Source of the DNA: an uncultured Eubacteriales bacterium
Lineage (GTDB): Bacteria; Bacillota; Clostridia; Oscillospirales; UBA644
Assembly (NCBI GenBank): GCA_905207625.1
Contig: CAJLLT010000013.1
Coordinates: 1 to 56,670 of the forward strand
DNA: 56,670 nt
Direction: 5' to 3'
Of the stretch, positions 24,497-31,113 are shown piece by piece. The first letter of the stretch is position 1, and every line of letters starts with the position of its first letter. The notes beneath the pieces were generated by a model, which saw only the letters and a program-made list of their open reading frames with translations, was not told the origin of the DNA and did not search any database. Position numbers and translations under genes: made by a program.

Positions 24497-25288
24497 TCAG
24501 AGTTGCAGATTAAGTCCGAAATATTCCCTGATCTTATCGGCACAGTCCCTCTTGTCCTCAGCCTTTATAAGCCTTGCCTCTCCCCCGTTGCCCACAATAC
24601 GGAAAGTGACACCGTCAAAGGTATTTATCCCTTCGTCCGTACGCAGAGCGATATTGAGTTGTTTATTGAACGGAGAATCTGGATTTTCGGCGCACCAGAA
24701 TCCCATGGCAATAAAATCCACCGTCAGGCAGATCTCATCGGAAACGGTATAGAATTTCTGCCATGTTCCCATCTTCTTTTTCTGCCACAGCATCCATCCG
24801 TGGAAAGGATCCCTTTCAAAACGGTATTCGGAAATGCCGTCGGTCTGTACCATATCCTCGTCAAGCTTCAGAGGAATACGGGGAGATTCCACCCCGAGTC
24901 CCACATCACACAGGTAATCCCCGTCAAAAAAATGGACCCTGAGTACCCGATGGGACTGCATGGGAACGGAATCCTTACCGAGCATGAATCGGGACAGATG
25001 CTCCGTCACGTCAAAATTCATATTTCTGAGCAGATCGCCGAATATTCCGTTCAGCTCAAGGCTGTATCCTCCACGGCGGCGGCAAACGACTTTATTGAAC
25101 AGATCCTCCGTACGGAGGCTGATGGAATTGTGATTGACAAGATCATAGTTCTCATAGGGGACGGTCTTCAGGTGAGCCGTCTGTATCTTAGCCAGAGTCT
25201 CCACGGTGGGGCTGAGGCTGTCCCTGACTGCGGAGGCCTGGTCAAGACCTATACGCTCAAGGTATCTGCGCACGTCAAAATCAAACAT
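24497..25288 (-). CDS. Arylamine N-acetyltransferase homologue with Ser in place of the catalytic Cys
   Basis: 263 residues, about the usual length of bacterial NATs. NATs move an acetyl or acyl group from CoA to aryl amines or hydrazines through a Cys-His-Asp triad. The flanks of the triad are well kept: PYENYDLVNHNSISL, RRRGGYSLELNGIF, QSHRVLRVHF and YLCDVGLGVESPRIPL. His113 and Asp128 are in place, but residue 76, Cys in active NATs (RGGYCFELN), is Ser, encoded AGC (Cys TGC would need one change). Either it is a natural Ser variant, an inactive or repurposed protein, or acylation uses another chemistry. Ribosome binding site AAAGGA lies 13 bases before the ATG. Confidence 0.82.
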   Translation of the reverse strand: MFDFDVRRYLERIGLDQASAVRDSLSPTVETLAKIQTAHLKTVPYENYDLVNHNSISLRTEDLFNKVVCRRRGGYSLELNGIFGDLLRNMNFDVTEHLSRFMLGKDSVPMQSHRVLRVHFFDGDYLCDVGLGVESPRIPLKLDEDMVQTDGISEYRFERDPFHGWMLWQKKKMGTWQKFYTVSDEICLTVDFIAMGFWCAENPDSPFNKQLNIALRTDEGINTFDGVTFRIVGNGGEARLIKAEDKRDCADKIREYFGLNLQL

Positions 25289-25515
25289 TATATCGGAAAT
25301 CCTTTCGAATACTGCGCTTCTGCACTTAATAAAGGTATTTATACATTAAAAGTATACCGACTGTTTGTTTTTTTAATTTGTAAAATATTTGAACTGAATT
25401 GTAACTAAAATCGAAAATTAACGGAAGCAGTGCTTTTACTTTCCCGGAAGACGGGCGGACTCCGGGAAATATCCGGAAGGCAGAAACGCTTGCCTGAGAA
25501 CCGGACAGCAAAAAA
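25289..25515 (-). other. Long untranslated leader ahead of the NAT gene
   Basis: The ~250-base leader between the promoter at 25573-25545 and the NAT start holds a GC-rich section (CCGGATATTTCCCGG, CCCGTCTTCCGGG) and then an AT-rich section. I find no T-box, no known riboswitch consensus and no ORF with a ribosome binding site. Confidence 0.4.
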
Positions 25516-25545
25516 TGCCAGCACCGGTAAAACCGACTGCCGACA
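25510..25545 (-). terminator. Hairpin with T-run, probable terminator of pepP, overlapping a promoter (minus strand)
   Basis: On the minus strand TGTCGGCAGTCGGT (from 25546) pairs with ACCGGTGCTGGCA around TTT with one bulge, and TTTTTT follows. It is about 65 bases after the pepP stop. Its 5' arm touches the -10 element of the promoter at 25573-25545. Confidence 0.65.
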
Positions 25546-25573
25546 TTTTAACATATCAGTCTGACGTTGTCAA
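25545..25573 (-). promoter_or_regulatory. Sigma-A promoter of the NAT transcript (minus strand)
   Basis: TTGACA (25573-25568) and TAAAAT (25550-25545) on the minus strand are 17 bases apart. The element and its flanks (TATTGACAACG...GATATGTTAAAAT) closely resemble the promoter of the manganese riboswitch at 21458-21430. Confidence 0.75.
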
Positions 25574-25610
25574 TAGCACGCGGGATTTTCTCCGTATTCT
25601 GCCGTTTTTA

Positions 25611-26687
25611 TCAGCGGATAACCGTCAGATGCTTATCCGATCCGGTAATATCTTCCACACCGTTTTCACCGACGATAACAAGGTCCTCGATACGGACACC
25701 GAACTGATCGGCAAGGTAGATACCGGGCTCAACACTCATCACTGTCCCGGCAGGAATGGGTTTGATGTATGCGGGAGAGAAATTCGGGCTTTCATGAACC
25801 TGCAGGCCCACGGAATGACCGAGGCTGTGTCCGAAATAGTCCCCGTACCCCGCCTGTTTTATAACATCCCGGGCAAAGGCATCGCACGCAACACCGGTAA
25901 GTCCCGCATGTATATTATCCAGAGCCTTCTTCTGAGCTTCCGCAACGGTATTGTAAACCTTCTCCATCTCATCGGTAACATAGCCCACCGCCACCGTCCT
26001 GGTCATATCGGAACAGTAACCGTTGAAGGTTGAACCGAAATCCATGGTCACAAAATCACCTTCGCGTATAACCCTGTCCGTAGGTACGGCATGGGGTTTG
26101 GAGGTGTTTTCCCCGGAAGCGGCGATAATGTCAAAGGGCATTACCCCGGAACCGTTACGGCGCATGAAATATTCCAGTTCAAAGGCTATATCCTTTTCGG
26201 TTATTCCCTTCGAGATATTGTCGGCGATAAAATCAATCATATGGCTGTAGCCCAGATCTGTTATACGCTGAGCCGCCTTTATATTTTCGATCTCATCATC
26301 GCTCTTGATCATTCTCAGATCCAGAGCCAGGGCCTCTCCGCCGCAGAACTCCACGGAGGGGAGTGCATCCATGAAGGCTTTTGCCTGAGCATAACTGAGG
26401 AGGCTCTGTTCAAAGTATATTTTTGAAATATTCCTGCCTTCAAGGGCTTTTTTGAGAGTTGAAGCATGACCTCCGTCAAAAAGTTGCACATCTATACCCT
26501 CGGCAACACGGTGACGGGCATCGGTGATATACCTGAAATCGGTGAAGAATGCGGCATAATCGCAGGTAGCGACAAACATACCGTTGGAGGTGTTCATTCC
26601 GGTGAAATAGCGTCTGTTTTCCGGACTCTCAAGAACTACGGCCTCGCCTTCGGCGAGCTTTTTTGCAAGGAGCTGAACTCTTGTCAT
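25611..26687 (-). CDS. pepP: Xaa-Pro aminopeptidase family peptidase (M24)
   Basis: 358 residues. The N-terminal creatinase-like domain covers about 1-125 and the M24 pita-bread domain about 130-355. The five metal ligands are visible: Asp in MDFGSTFNGYC, Asp in SDMTRT, His in SLGHSVGLQVHESP, Glu in SVEPGIY and Glu in RIEDLVIV. It removes N-terminal residues ahead of Pro; PepQ-type prolidase cannot be excluded. The ATG follows the yqeG stop with one base between (TAA-A-ATG). In Firmicutes this gene usually precedes efp; efp is not here. Confidence 0.9.
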   Translation of the reverse strand: MTRVQLLAKKLAEGEAVVLESPENRRYFTGMNTSNGMFVATCDYAAFFTDFRYITDARHRVAEGIDVQLFDGGHASTLKKALEGRNISKIYFEQSLLSYAQAKAFMDALPSVEFCGGEALALDLRMIKSDDEIENIKAAQRITDLGYSHMIDFIADNISKGITEKDIAFELEYFMRRNGSGVMPFDIIAASGENTSKPHAVPTDRVIREGDFVTMDFGSTFNGYCSDMTRTVAVGYVTDEMEKVYNTVAEAQKKALDNIHAGLTGVACDAFARDVIKQAGYGDYFGHSLGHSVGLQVHESPNFSPAYIKPIPAGTVMSVEPGIYLADQFGVRIEDLVIVGENGVEDITGSDKHLTVIR

Positions 26688-26688
26688 T

Positions 26689-27174
26689 TTACTTTCCTTC
26701 TTTCGTCATTCGTGCTTCTACAAGCCGTTTAAGTTTTATAAACAATGTGGTTTTATTTCCCACGGGCCTGACAAGAAAGGACTTTATTCCCGCTTTGTGT
26801 GCCGTTTTCACGTCAGTAAAAAGCTGATCGCCCACAAAAACGGCTTCATTTCTTTCCACTCCCATCACCGCCAGGGCAAGTTCGACACAGCGTGTAGAGG
26901 GTTTCATGGCGTTGCAGAAGTATCCCACGCCGATCTTGTCGGCAAAGGGCGCGGTGCGCCGGCGGGTATTGTTGGAAACAATGCAGACGGGCATCTTTAT
27001 TTCTTTCATTTTCTCCAGCCATTTCACGGTTTCGCCGGAAGGGTCGGGGCTTCCGTGTTCCGACAGAGTATCGTCGAGATCGGTCACAATGCCCCTGATC
27101 CCGTATTTTTCAAGAACGGCAGGGGAAATATCAAGAACTGTTTCAAATTTTTCGGTTGGTTCAGGGATATTCAC
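26689..27174 (-). CDS. yqeG: YqeG-family HAD-IIIA phosphatase
   Basis: 161 residues from a GTG at 27174, preceded by AAAGGAAG with 6-base spacing; the longer reading from 27246 has no ribosome binding site and lies near the rpsU terminator. HAD motifs are VTDLDDTLSE (motif I), IVSNNTRRR (motif II), AMKPSTR (motif III Lys) and VGDQLFTDV (motif IV). The usual YqeG motif I is DLDNTL; here it is DLDDTL. The family belongs to the phosphatidylglycerophosphate phosphatase-like HADs; substrate here is unproven. One base separates it from pepP. Confidence 0.85.
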   Translation of the reverse strand: MNIPEPTEKFETVLDISPAVLEKYGIRGIVTDLDDTLSEHGSPDPSGETVKWLEKMKEIKMPVCIVSNNTRRRTAPFADKIGVGYFCNAMKPSTRCVELALAVMGVERNEAVFVGDQLFTDVKTAHKAGIKSFLVRPVGNKTTLFIKLKRLVEARMTKEGK

Positions 27175-27230
27175 AGTATTCTTCCTTTCCGGCGACAGCA
27201 ACAGAAATGTAAAAAGACATGAAAACCGCA

Positions 27231-27269
27231 GTAAAAAGATGATCACTTGCAGCCGAACTGCAAGTGATC
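27231..27269 (-). terminator. Intrinsic terminator of rpsU (minus strand)
   Basis: GATCACTTGCAG (27269-27258 by complement) and CTGCAAGTGATC (27252-27241 by complement) form a perfect 12-bp stem around TTCGG, followed by ATCTTTTTAC. Confidence 0.9.
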
Positions 27270-27282
27270 CTTCGTATCATGG

Positions 27283-27459
27283 TTATCTGTATTTGCGTTT
27301 TCTTGCCGCTTCGGACTTCTTCTTACGCTTTACGGAAGGCTTCTCGTAATGCTCACGCTTACGAAGCTCGGTAAGAACGCCGTTCTTGGCACACTGTCTC
27401 TTGAAACGACGGAGCGCATTGTCCAAAGATTCGTTTTCTTTGAGTTTGATTTCTGACAT
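27283..27459 (-). CDS. rpsU: Small ribosomal subunit protein S21
   Basis: 58 residues, MSEIKLKENESLDNALRRF onward, with the S21 core ALRRFKRQCAKNGVLTELRKREHYEKPSVKRKKK and a very basic C terminus. The start is the ATG at 27459 with GGGG ahead of it; the longer frame to 27564 would run through the promoter. It is monocistronic with its own promoter and terminator. Its yqeY partner, common in other Firmicutes, is absent. Confidence 0.96.
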   Translation of the reverse strand: MSEIKLKENESLDNALRRFKRQCAKNGVLTELRKREHYEKPSVKRKKKSEAARKRKYR

Positions 27460-27534
27460 TTTTGTCCCCCCCATCGTATCAATCAATCGTCGTAAAACCG
27501 TATTTTCCCTGTTGTACAGTCTCACGATACGGGT

Positions 27535-27564
27535 ATTATACCATAAATCCCGTAACTCTGTCAA
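27535..27564 (-). promoter_or_regulatory. Sigma-A promoter of rpsU (minus strand)
   Basis: TTGACA (27564-27559) and TATAAT (27540-27535) on the minus strand, both perfect, with an 18-base spacer. Confidence 0.88.
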
Positions 27565-27573
27565 GGGCTTTTT

Positions 27574-27598
27574 GAAAAAAATATCGAATTTTTTTCGA
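27574..27598 (-). terminator. Weak terminator after the nucleoside kinase gene (minus strand)
   Basis: TCGAA (27598-27594) and TTCGA (27588-27584) form a short stem followed by TATTTTTTT, directly after the stop at 27602. The stem is short and AT-rich, so efficiency is doubtful. Confidence 0.45.
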
Positions 27599-27601
27599 AC
27601 C

Positions 27602-28516
27602 TCAGCCCATAAACTCCCTCAGCAGAGAACCGTCGGGCATAAGGGTTTTGTCCACGGGATCGAAAAGTTCCAGAGCCGCCATCAGGCGCTCCGCATCCTG
27701 ACGGTACTCACTGTCACCGGGAACCGCGGATAAAAGCATCCATGCATCGGCGCGCATAAGTCCGGGTTCGTATATATGGGTAGAATTTATGTGTATATCA
27801 GAGGTTTTAGCGAAGGGACGTATAAACTCATCCTCCCCTATACGGACATCCTCCCACATGGAATAGGTGTGAACGGGACTTGCGCCTCTTGTTCTTCTGT
27901 CCCGGATCATACGCCTTAAAAAGCGCATATCCCGGCGGCTTATCTTTATTTCCCCGTCAAGTTCGTAATCGCTGTGAGGACTCACATAGATCCCGTACAG
28001 ATTTTCCTGAGGAACCATTTGCCGCACCAAAGGATTAAGCCCGTGCAGTCCCTCAAAAATAAGTACACTGTCGGTCCCTACATCGATGGGAACCGCCGTA
28101 TGATCCCCCACTCCCGTCACGAAATCGAACCTGGGAAGAACGGTTTTCCCATCGTCAAGAACGTCGTTGATTGTTTTCCTGAGCAATTCAAGGTTCAGGG
28201 ATTCCACGACCTCCGCATTGGGCTTGCCGTCGATGACCGGAAGATCCTTACGGTCAACATAGAAGTCGTCGAGAGATATTACCATGCTGGTCTTTCCCAT
28301 CCGGCGAAGACGGTTGCAAAGCATCCATGCGGTAGTTGTTTTTCCCGACCCCGAGGGCCCGGCAAGAAGAACTATGCGTTTGCCGAAAGCGGAATCGGCA
28401 GCCCTGGATATCTGCCCGGCAAAACTCTCCTCGGTAAGGCGGACGACCTCCTCCGCATCCTGACGGATAAGGGCGTTCACGGAAGGAATATCAAACTTTT
28501 TGCTTATCAGATTCAT
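27602..28516 (-). CDS. Uridine kinase-like nucleoside kinase (P-loop)
   Basis: 304 residues. P-loop GPSGSGKTTTAWML (near 53), MVISLDDFYVDRKDLP (near 79, substrate Asp), LPRFDF (near 126), IFEGLHGLNP (near 153), and SRRDMRFLRRMIRDRRTRGA (near 193) fit the PRK/uridine kinase family. Related clostridial proteins carry a TGS and threonyl-tRNA-synthetase-like N-terminal half; here only a short N-terminal stretch of about 45 residues precedes the P-loop, so it is a single-domain form. The phosphate acceptor (uridine, cytidine or another nucleoside) is not decided by sequence. It is the last gene of the run from pncB. Confidence 0.8.
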   Translation of the reverse strand: MNLISKKFDIPSVNALIRQDAEEVVRLTEESFAGQISRAADSAFGKRIVLLAGPSGSGKTTTAWMLCNRLRRMGKTSMVISLDDFYVDRKDLPVIDGKPNAEVVESLNLELLRKTINDVLDDGKTVLPRFDFVTGVGDHTAVPIDVGTDSVLIFEGLHGLNPLVRQMVPQENLYGIYVSPHSDYELDGEIKISRRDMRFLRRMIRDRRTRGASPVHTYSMWEDVRIGEDEFIRPFAKTSDIHINSTHIYEPGLMRADAWMLLSAVPGDSEYRQDAERLMAALELFDPVDKTLMPDGSLLREFMG

Positions 28517-28537
28517 TTTATCACCATGCGTACAGTT

Positions 28538-29941
28538 TTATATGTCGGACGCACCGTCCTTGATATAATTGTACGCAAACTTTGTATTCGAAATGCGTCT
28601 TATGATTGTACCGTTGTCGGTTTTTTCGGGAATTTTGGTCATGGCACCGGCACCGCAGCCGTAAACGGTGAGAATGTCATCCATCATCCAGATGTTGTAA
28701 AGACACTCCTTTCCTTCCACGGCATACCCCACGTTTTCATTGTTGCCCACGGTGTTCTTCTGCCGGTACATGTAGTAAGGCACAAGATCCGCATCGGCGC
28801 ACATACCGGAAGTGTATTCAAGCATTTTTCCCACCTCGCGCGCATGAGCAGCATTTCCCAGTCCCGCACCGTGAGCAAGACCGTAATCCGCGGCACGCTT
28901 GATATACAGAGTATGAACGGTAAGATTTTCGGGTTTCAGTGAAATAATTTTTTCCAGCCCGTCGCGGAAGCTGTCCGCAGTCTGGGTAGGAAGTCCGGCA
29001 ATAAGGTCAACATTTATCCAAAATCCACGGGCCTTCGCCGCGGCATAGACATCGAAAAACTGTGCGGCAGTATGTTTTCTGCCCACAAGACGGAGAATCT
29101 CGTCATCAAGAGTCTGAGGATTGACACTGATCCGGTCAACGCCCGACTGGCGCATAGCGTCAAGCTTCTCGTCGGTTATCGTATCCGGACGCCCCGCCTC
29201 CACGGTAAACTCTCTGAGATCTTTCAGGTCAAAAAACCCATTTATATCCCCCAGGAGAGAGGAAAGCTGTTCCGCAGTAAGCACGGTAGGGGTTCCGCCT
29301 CCGATGTACACGGCAACAAGACGTTGCTTCCGTTCCCGGATCACCGCCGCTTTCCGTTCGAGTTCCCGGCTCAGGCAGGTCAGATACTCCGGAATAATGC
29401 CGTGTTCCCGGCGTGTTGAGCAGGAAACGAACGAGCAGTATTTACATCTGGAAGGACAAAACGGCACAGATATGTAAAGGCATACATCTTCACTGCACGC
29501 AGACTCCACGGCAGGCAAACGGTATTTGCAGACCTTTTTACAGAGTTCAAGTTTTTCAGGAGCAACAAGATACTCCTCCGTCATTATTCTATCGGCGTCA
29601 GTGCCGTACATATCCCTGATTTTCAGGTAAAAAACAGCCGGACGTATGCCGGTGAGAAGTCCCCAGGCTGGACGTATTCCCGTCAATCCGGCAAACAGTG
29701 TAAAGGCAGCGCGCTTGCAAGCTGCTTTTTCCGCATCGTAAAGTTCACGGTTGATCCGGCAGATCTCCGTCCCCTTCAATTCCCCGTTTTCTTCATATCC
29801 GGCAGTGACTGATCCGTCCGAAACGGTTATTTTCAGACGTCTTCCGTCGGAATCATCCGCAAATTTAGTATTCGGAAAGAAAAGAAGCGAAAGAGCCTGC
29901 ATCTCAAAGCCGTAATCTGCTCCAAAGCACTCTATTTTCAT
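28538..29941 (-). CDS. hemZ: HemZ-type radical-SAM coproporphyrinogen dehydrogenase family protein
   Basis: 467 residues. The radical-SAM cluster is SVPFCPSRCKYCSF (near 156, CxxxCxxC). VYIGGGTPT (near 210), SVNPQTLDDE (near 273) and DLIAGLPTQT (near 313) are the standard HemN/HemZ strands, and RQKNTVGNNENVGYA near 395 is typical of HemZ. TGIRPAWGLLTGIRPA near residue 90 contains a short repeated TGIRPA, apparently a local duplication. Annotated HemZ acts on coproporphyrinogen III, but members of this group are often heme chaperones or have unknown roles, and no other heme gene is nearby. The start overlaps the MBL gene by four bases. Confidence 0.85.
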   Translation of the reverse strand: MKIECFGADYGFEMQALSLLFFPNTKFADDSDGRRLKITVSDGSVTAGYEENGELKGTEICRINRELYDAEKAACKRAAFTLFAGLTGIRPAWGLLTGIRPAVFYLKIRDMYGTDADRIMTEEYLVAPEKLELCKKVCKYRLPAVESACSEDVCLYISVPFCPSRCKYCSFVSCSTRREHGIIPEYLTCLSRELERKAAVIRERKQRLVAVYIGGGTPTVLTAEQLSSLLGDINGFFDLKDLREFTVEAGRPDTITDEKLDAMRQSGVDRISVNPQTLDDEILRLVGRKHTAAQFFDVYAAAKARGFWINVDLIAGLPTQTADSFRDGLEKIISLKPENLTVHTLYIKRAADYGLAHGAGLGNAAHAREVGKMLEYTSGMCADADLVPYYMYRQKNTVGNNENVGYAVEGKECLYNIWMMDDILTVYGCGAGAMTKIPEKTDNGTIIRRISNTKFAYNYIKDGASDI

Positions 29942-30573
29942 CTCTGTTCACCGCAAACAAAGGGATTGTTCGCTCTTTCTTCTCCTATCGTAGTATGGAA
30001 ACCATGACCGGGCAGGACCTGCGTATCATCGGGAAGCGACATCAATCGGGCTATGCTGTGTCTCATGTCTTCACTGCTGCCGTAGGGGAAATCGGTCCGG
30101 CCGACAGACCCTCTGAAAAGGGTGTCCCCGGAAATAAGAATTTTTGCCTCGGGACAGTAAAGGCACATCGATCCGGGAGTATGCCCCGGGGTATGTATGA
30201 CCCGGAAGGTTTTTCCCGCAAGGGTTATCTCTTCCCCGTCCGAAACGAGTATATCGGCGGTGTAATGCCGAAGACTGTACCCCTCCACCGGTCTGGTAAA
30301 GGGCATAACTATACGTTCGTCTTTAAGAGACGGAAGTTCCTTATCAAGGATAATGCTCTTTGCGCCGTATTTACGCCGGAAAAAGTCCGTTTCGTAGACA
30401 TGGTCGAAATGAGCATGGGTAAGAACCACATATTCGACCCTTGACCCGCCCAGTTCACGGTCTATTTTTTCGGCATTGAAACCGGGGTCAACAACCACAG
30501 CATTGTTCCCCGAGCCGAAAAGTATGTAACAGTTGGTAACCACCGGACCGCATCTTACTCTTTTTATTTCCAT
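29938..30573 (-). CDS. Metallo-beta-lactamase-fold hydrolase (glyoxalase II-like)
   Basis: 211 residues from the ATG at 30573, chosen because GGAGGC lies 6 bases ahead; an ATG at 30621 has no ribosome binding site. MBL metal motifs are LTHAHFDHVYE (HxHxDH, near 57), HTPGHTPGSMCLY (near 125) and SGDTLF (near 148), ending LPGHGFHTTIGEE. This is the YcbL/glyoxalase II branch; thioester hydrolysis is likely but the substrate is unknown. It lies between dtd and hemZ and is translationally coupled to hemZ. Confidence 0.87.
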   Translation of the reverse strand: MEIKRVRCGPVVTNCYILFGSGNNAVVVDPGFNAEKIDRELGGSRVEYVVLTHAHFDHVYETDFFRRKYGAKSIILDKELPSLKDERIVMPFTRPVEGYSLRHYTADILVSDGEEITLAGKTFRVIHTPGHTPGSMCLYCPEAKILISGDTLFRGSVGRTDFPYGSSEDMRHSIARLMSLPDDTQVLPGHGFHTTIGEERANNPFVCGEQR

Positions 30574-30633
30574 TATTCCGCCTCCCGCATATTCTCCGGC
30601 AGCAAAACGCATACCGGACATTATTCCCGTGAA

Positions 30634-30661
30634 GCAAAGAAACCCGGATTCCCGTCCGGGT
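30634..30661 (-). terminator. Intrinsic terminator at the dtd stop codon (minus strand)
   Basis: On the minus strand ACCCGGA (30661-30655) pairs with TCCGGGT (30648-30642) around a 6-base loop, followed by TTCTTTG. The stem begins within the stop codon of dtd, so it may partly separate rel-dtd from the MBL-hemZ genes. Confidence 0.65.
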
Positions 30662-31113
30662 CATTCTTCACTTACTATAACATTTATAGGCCCGTCATTC
30701 ACGCTTTCGACCTTCATATCAGCCCCGAATACCCCGGTCTGAACAGGGGTATGCTCGGAAAACTTTTTTACGAACGCTTCGTACAGAGGTATCGCCTGTT
30801 CCGGTCTTGCGGCGGCAATAAAGGAAGGTCTTTTTCCATGGGAAGTATCGGCATAGAGTGTAAAGTTTGAAACTATCACAGCACTCCCTCCGATATCATT
30901 CACCGAAAGATTCATTTTTCCGTTTTCGTCCTCAAATATCCGCATACCGCGGCATCTTTCAGCCACCCGGAGAACCTTCCGAAGATCATCGTTCACGCCT
31001 ATTCCGACATATATCAGCAGTCCGGCGCCGCTTTCCACAAGGCTGTCCCGACCCGTTTTCGGGTCATGTACGGTCATGCGGACACTTTTCACACGTTGAA
31101 CTATAGCTCTCAT
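30661..31113 (-). CDS. dtd: D-aminoacyl-tRNA deacylase
   Basis: A 150-residue proofreading enzyme that frees D-amino acids from tRNA. MRAIVQRVKSVRMTV and the C-terminal NDGPINVIV with the Gly-cisPro motif are present. The other signature is SNFTLYAD rather than the usual SQFTL, and GPIN replaces GPVT; both are conservative but uncommon. KRPSF follows as usual. It overlaps the rel stop by one base, the normal Firmicute pairing. Confidence 0.92.
   Translation of the reverse strand: MRAIVQRVKSVRMTVHDPKTGRDSLVESGAGLLIYVGIGVNDDLRKVLRVAERCRGMRIFEDENGKMNLSVNDIGGSAVIVSNFTLYADTSHGKRPSFIAAARPEQAIPLYEAFVKKFSEHTPVQTGVFGADMKVESVNDGPINVIVSEE

Noticed and set aside
25326..25511. 61-codon minus-strand ORF in the NAT leader
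   Set aside because: No ribosome binding site and no composition typical of a real gene; the region is better read as untranslated leader.
25289..25515. T-box or amino-acid riboswitch in the NAT leader
   Set aside because: No AGGGTGGNACCGCG-type T-box sequence and no other known aptamer consensus could be found.
27460..27564. Longer S21 reading with 35 extra N-terminal residues
   Set aside because: It would run from the -35 element through the promoter; S21 begins MSEIKLKE.
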